From assembly GCA_964471755.1 (NCBI GenBank), contig CAYYJM010000149.1:1-15377 (forward strand): a stretch of DNA of 15,377 nt, in the 5' to 3' direction. Under the pieces are notes generated by a model. That model was given only the letters and a program-made list of their open reading frames with translations. It made no database searches and was not told the origin of the DNA. Source of the stretch: CAYYJM01 sp964471755. Its GTDB lineage: Bacteria > Planctomycetota > Planctomycetia > Gemmatales > Gemmataceae. The position numbers were made by a program, and so were the translations under genes. Of the stretch, positions 13,473-15,377 are shown in pieces; position 1 is the first letter of the stretch; every line of letters begins with the position of its first letter.

Positions 13473-15314
13473 ATGAGCTCCATCGCTTCGACCGCGCCGC
13501 GTAACGCCGGGGACAGTCCCGGCTTCAACGAACAGATCCTCTTCTGGGCGAGCTTCCTGACCCTGATCGCTGCGGGCATGGGCTTCTCCATCCGCAACGA
13601 CATCCTGACCAACTGGGGCCGAGAGTTCAGCTTCACTCAGAGCGAACTGGGTGAAATCCAGGGCATGGGCCTGTTCGGCTTCGGACTGACCATCATCTTC
13701 TTCAGCTTCTTCGCGGACACCGTCGGCTACGGCCGACTCATGGTCATCGCCTTTCTGCTGCACATGGTCGCGGCGCTGACGACCCTGGCCGCTCCCTACG
13801 CGGGCGGCAAGGCCGGGGCCTATCTGTGCCTCTACTACGGGGCTCTGTCGTTCTCGCTGGCCAACGGCACCTGCGAGGCGGTCATCAACCCTCTGACGGC
13901 GACCCTGTTCCCGCGCAACAAGACGCACTGGTTGAACATCCTGCACGCCGGCTGGCCCGGCGGTCTGGTCCTCGGAGCCCTGATCGGCCTGGGCATCAAC
14001 CAGATCCCCGCCCTGGCCGACAACTGGCAGATCAAGTGGGCCGTCGTTCTGCTGCCGATCCTGCTCTACGGCATCCTGATGCTCGGTCGGCCCTTCCCCA
14101 CCTCGGAGGCCACGGCCTCGGGCGTGTCGCTGCGGGAGATGATGCGGCAAATCGGTCTGCTCGGAGCCGCGGTCGTCCTGGCCTACCTCGGTCTATGGCT
14201 GGCCAAGGATCTCATTCCTGGCCTGGTCAAGAACGTCGAGGGGTTGCCCGACTGGGCTCCCACCGCCCTCGGCTGGGGCATCGCGGGCGTGCTGTGGCTC
14301 GTCTACGGCAACTTCGCCGGCTTCGCCCTCGGTCACTGGATGCTCGCCTTCCTGTTCATCATCCACGGTCTGGTCGGCTACGTCGAACTGGGCACCGATA
14401 GCTGGATCATCGACATCACCAAGACCGTGCTGGCCGATCCCAACATCGCCCTGATGGCCTTCATCTGGACCAACGTCCTGATGTTCACCCTGCGGTTCTT
14501 CGCCGGGCCGATCGTTCACAAGATTTCGCCGCTGGGCCTGCTGTTCACCTGTGCCGTCATCGGCACCGGCGGCCTGTTCATGCTCGGTCTGCCGCTGACC
14601 AACACGGTGTGGATGTGGCTGGTCGGCGTGACGATCTACGGCATCGGCAAGACGTTCTACTGGCCGACGATGCTCGGCGTGGTTTCCGAGCGTTTCCCGC
14701 GTGGCGGAGCCCTGGCTCTGGGTCTGTGCGGTGGCATCGGCATGTTGTCGGCCGGTCTGCTGGGCGGCCCGGTCATCGGCTACAAGCAGGACTTCGCCGC
14801 CACGCACCAGCTCCAGCAGGCGGCCCCGCAGACGTACGACCGCTACAAGGCGGCGACGGCCCAGGCTCCGCTGCCGGGCCTGCCGAAGATCGCCGGCCTC
14901 GACAACGGCAAGGTGGGCGTCCTTCAGAACTACATCGCACTCCAGGAGAAGATCAAGAGGGCGAAGGAGCCGCTCACGCCGGAGCAGAAGCGGCTCGATC
15001 TGGAACGCGACCTGGAGATCCTGCACCAGCAGGGCAAGCAGAACGAGGAGCTGGAGAAGCTGTTGACCTGGTGGCAGGAGCAGGGCCAGCCGCACGCCGT
15101 GGAGGATTTCCCCCTGGTGATGGCGGCCCGCCTCGACGGCGGCAAGACGGCCCTGCGCTGGACGGCGGCCGTGCCCGCGGCGATGGCGGTCGGCTATCTG
15201 CTGCTGATCCTGTACTTCGTGTCGGTGGGCGGCTACAAGGCCGAGGAACTCGTCGGTCACAAGGCCGAGGACGAGAAGTACACCGGCGGCACGACCGGCC
15301 CCGGCGAGGGATGA
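13473..15314 (+). CDS. Major facilitator superfamily transporter with a large insert before the last helix
   Basis: This 613-residue inner-membrane protein has the MFS pattern of many hydrophobic helices. The motif-A-like loop FFADTVGYGRLMV sits after the second helix, and NGTCEAVINPLTATLFPRNKTHWLNILHAGWPGG at mid N-domain recalls the FucP/nucleoside-sugar side of the superfamily, where N and P residues line the substrate site. The substrate cannot be told from sequence. After about residue 436 a polar segment of about 124 residues interrupts the helices. It is helical and charged (KEPLTPEQKRLDLERDLEILHQQ) with coiled-coil character, and is followed by one more helix (about 561-587) and a charged tail. 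At 613 residues it is about 200 longer than a usual MFS protein. Start choice: ATG 13473 has AGGAA six bases upstream; the open frame extends upstream but lies in the palindrome. It could be transcribed with the sigma factor or from its own leader. Confidence 0.92.
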   Translation: MSSIASTAPRNAGDSPGFNEQILFWASFLTLIAAGMGFSIRNDILTNWGREFSFTQSELGEIQGMGLFGFGLTIIFFSFFADTVGYGRLMVIAFLLHMVAALTTLAAPYAGGKAGAYLCLYYGALSFSLANGTCEAVINPLTATLFPRNKTHWLNILHAGWPGGLVLGALIGLGINQIPALADNWQIKWAVVLLPILLYGILMLGRPFPTSEATASGVSLREMMRQIGLLGAAVVLAYLGLWLAKDLIPGLVKNVEGLPDWAPTALGWGIAGVLWLVYGNFAGFALGHWMLAFLFIIHGLVGYVELGTDSWIIDITKTVLADPNIALMAFIWTNVLMFTLRFFAGPIVHKISPLGLLFTCAVIGTGGLFMLGLPLTNTVWMWLVGVTIYGIGKTFYWPTMLGVVSERFPRGGALALGLCGGIGMLSAGLLGGPVIGYKQDFAATHQLQQAAPQTYDRYKAATAQAPLPGLPKIAGLDNGKVGVLQNYIALQEKIKRAKEPLTPEQKRLDLERDLEILHQQGKQNEELEKLLTWWQEQGQPHAVEDFPLVMAARLDGGKTALRWTAAVPAAMAVGYLLLILYFVSVGGYKAEELVGHKAEDEKYTGGTTGPGEG

Positions 15315-15323
15315 CCGCTTCCG

Positions 15324-15377
15324 GGCGAGCGTGGGGCGTCAGCCCCATGAGTCCGACACGTTCCGAAGAGAAGATCA
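15324..15377. repeat. Dispersed intergenic palindrome, family A, copy 3, cut by the window edge
   Basis: The 29-base left arm (15324-15352) is identical to that at 134-162 and starts 9 bases after the MFS stop codon. The following bases end GAGAAGATCA, like the end of the loop and start of the right arm in copy 2 (GAGAAGAATCATGG), so the right arm probably starts at 15375 and continues outside. Confidence 0.82.

Noticed and set aside
12915..14150. Long minus-strand frame across the sigma factor, palindrome and MFS genes
   Set aside because: It is antisense to two clear genes and reads through an intergenic palindrome; no domain is recognisable.
1..15377. CRISPR array, prophage, integron or insertion sequence
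   Set aside because: The only repeats are dispersed palindromes and two short tandem arrays; no regularly spaced repeats, transposase, integrase or phage structural gene is seen. The tRNA-Gln shows no flanking partial copy that would mark an integration site.

Overview
The window looks like a chromosomal segment of a planctomycete, most likely from the Gemmata-like lineages. This rests on protein families rather than any marker gene: a Tat-exported DUF1501 protein next to a secreted protein, a DUF1559 pseudopilin-like protein with the H-X9-DG C-terminal motif, a small carboxypeptidase-regulatory-like lipoprotein, GC-rich coding DNA with GC-rich third positions, and dispersed intergenic palindromes. 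No phage, plasmid, IS transposase or CRISPR signature was seen.

Layout. Bases 1-3679 are all minus strand. Read 5' to 3' they are: DUF1559 protein, lipoprotein, a terminator-like hairpin, a 101-residue protein of unknown function, a DUF1501 protein, and the start of a signal-peptide protein cut by the window edge. Bases 3893-4055 hold a tRNA-Gln(CUG) on the minus strand with a good sigma70-type promoter and a downstream hairpin. From 4185 the plus strand carries a small membrane-anchored protein of unknown function, a beta-carbonic anhydrase and a SulP anion transporter, which read as a bicarbonate/CO2 handling unit. Bases 7124-11050 hold three plus-strand genes: a MotA/TolQ/ExbB channel protein with a long helical tail, overlapping by 4 bp a single-TM coiled-coil protein, and then a second single-TM coiled-coil protein. 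Convergent to these is a mannose-1-phosphate guanylyltransferase (minus). Divergent from that gene is a sigma-70 family factor (plus), followed by a large MFS transporter (plus).

Most interesting points. (1) The ExbB-like trio resembles a stator complex without a recognisable TonB, OmpA or peptidoglycan-binding partner. One ExbD-like subunit keeps the membrane aspartate and the other has alanine there. Their C-termini appear to carry three copies of one unnamed domain. (2) Two families of intergenic palindromes (three copies of one, two of the other) each lie 4-31 bp after a stop codon. In both families each arm is itself a small hairpin, and one copy carries paired changes that keep the arm hairpin. 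(3) The MFS leader contains alternative inverted repeats that would cover its ribosome binding site.

Starts were chosen by ribosome binding site where possible. This moved the starts of the lipoprotein, both ExbD-like proteins, the guanylyltransferase, the sigma factor and the MFS protein inward from the longest open frame.
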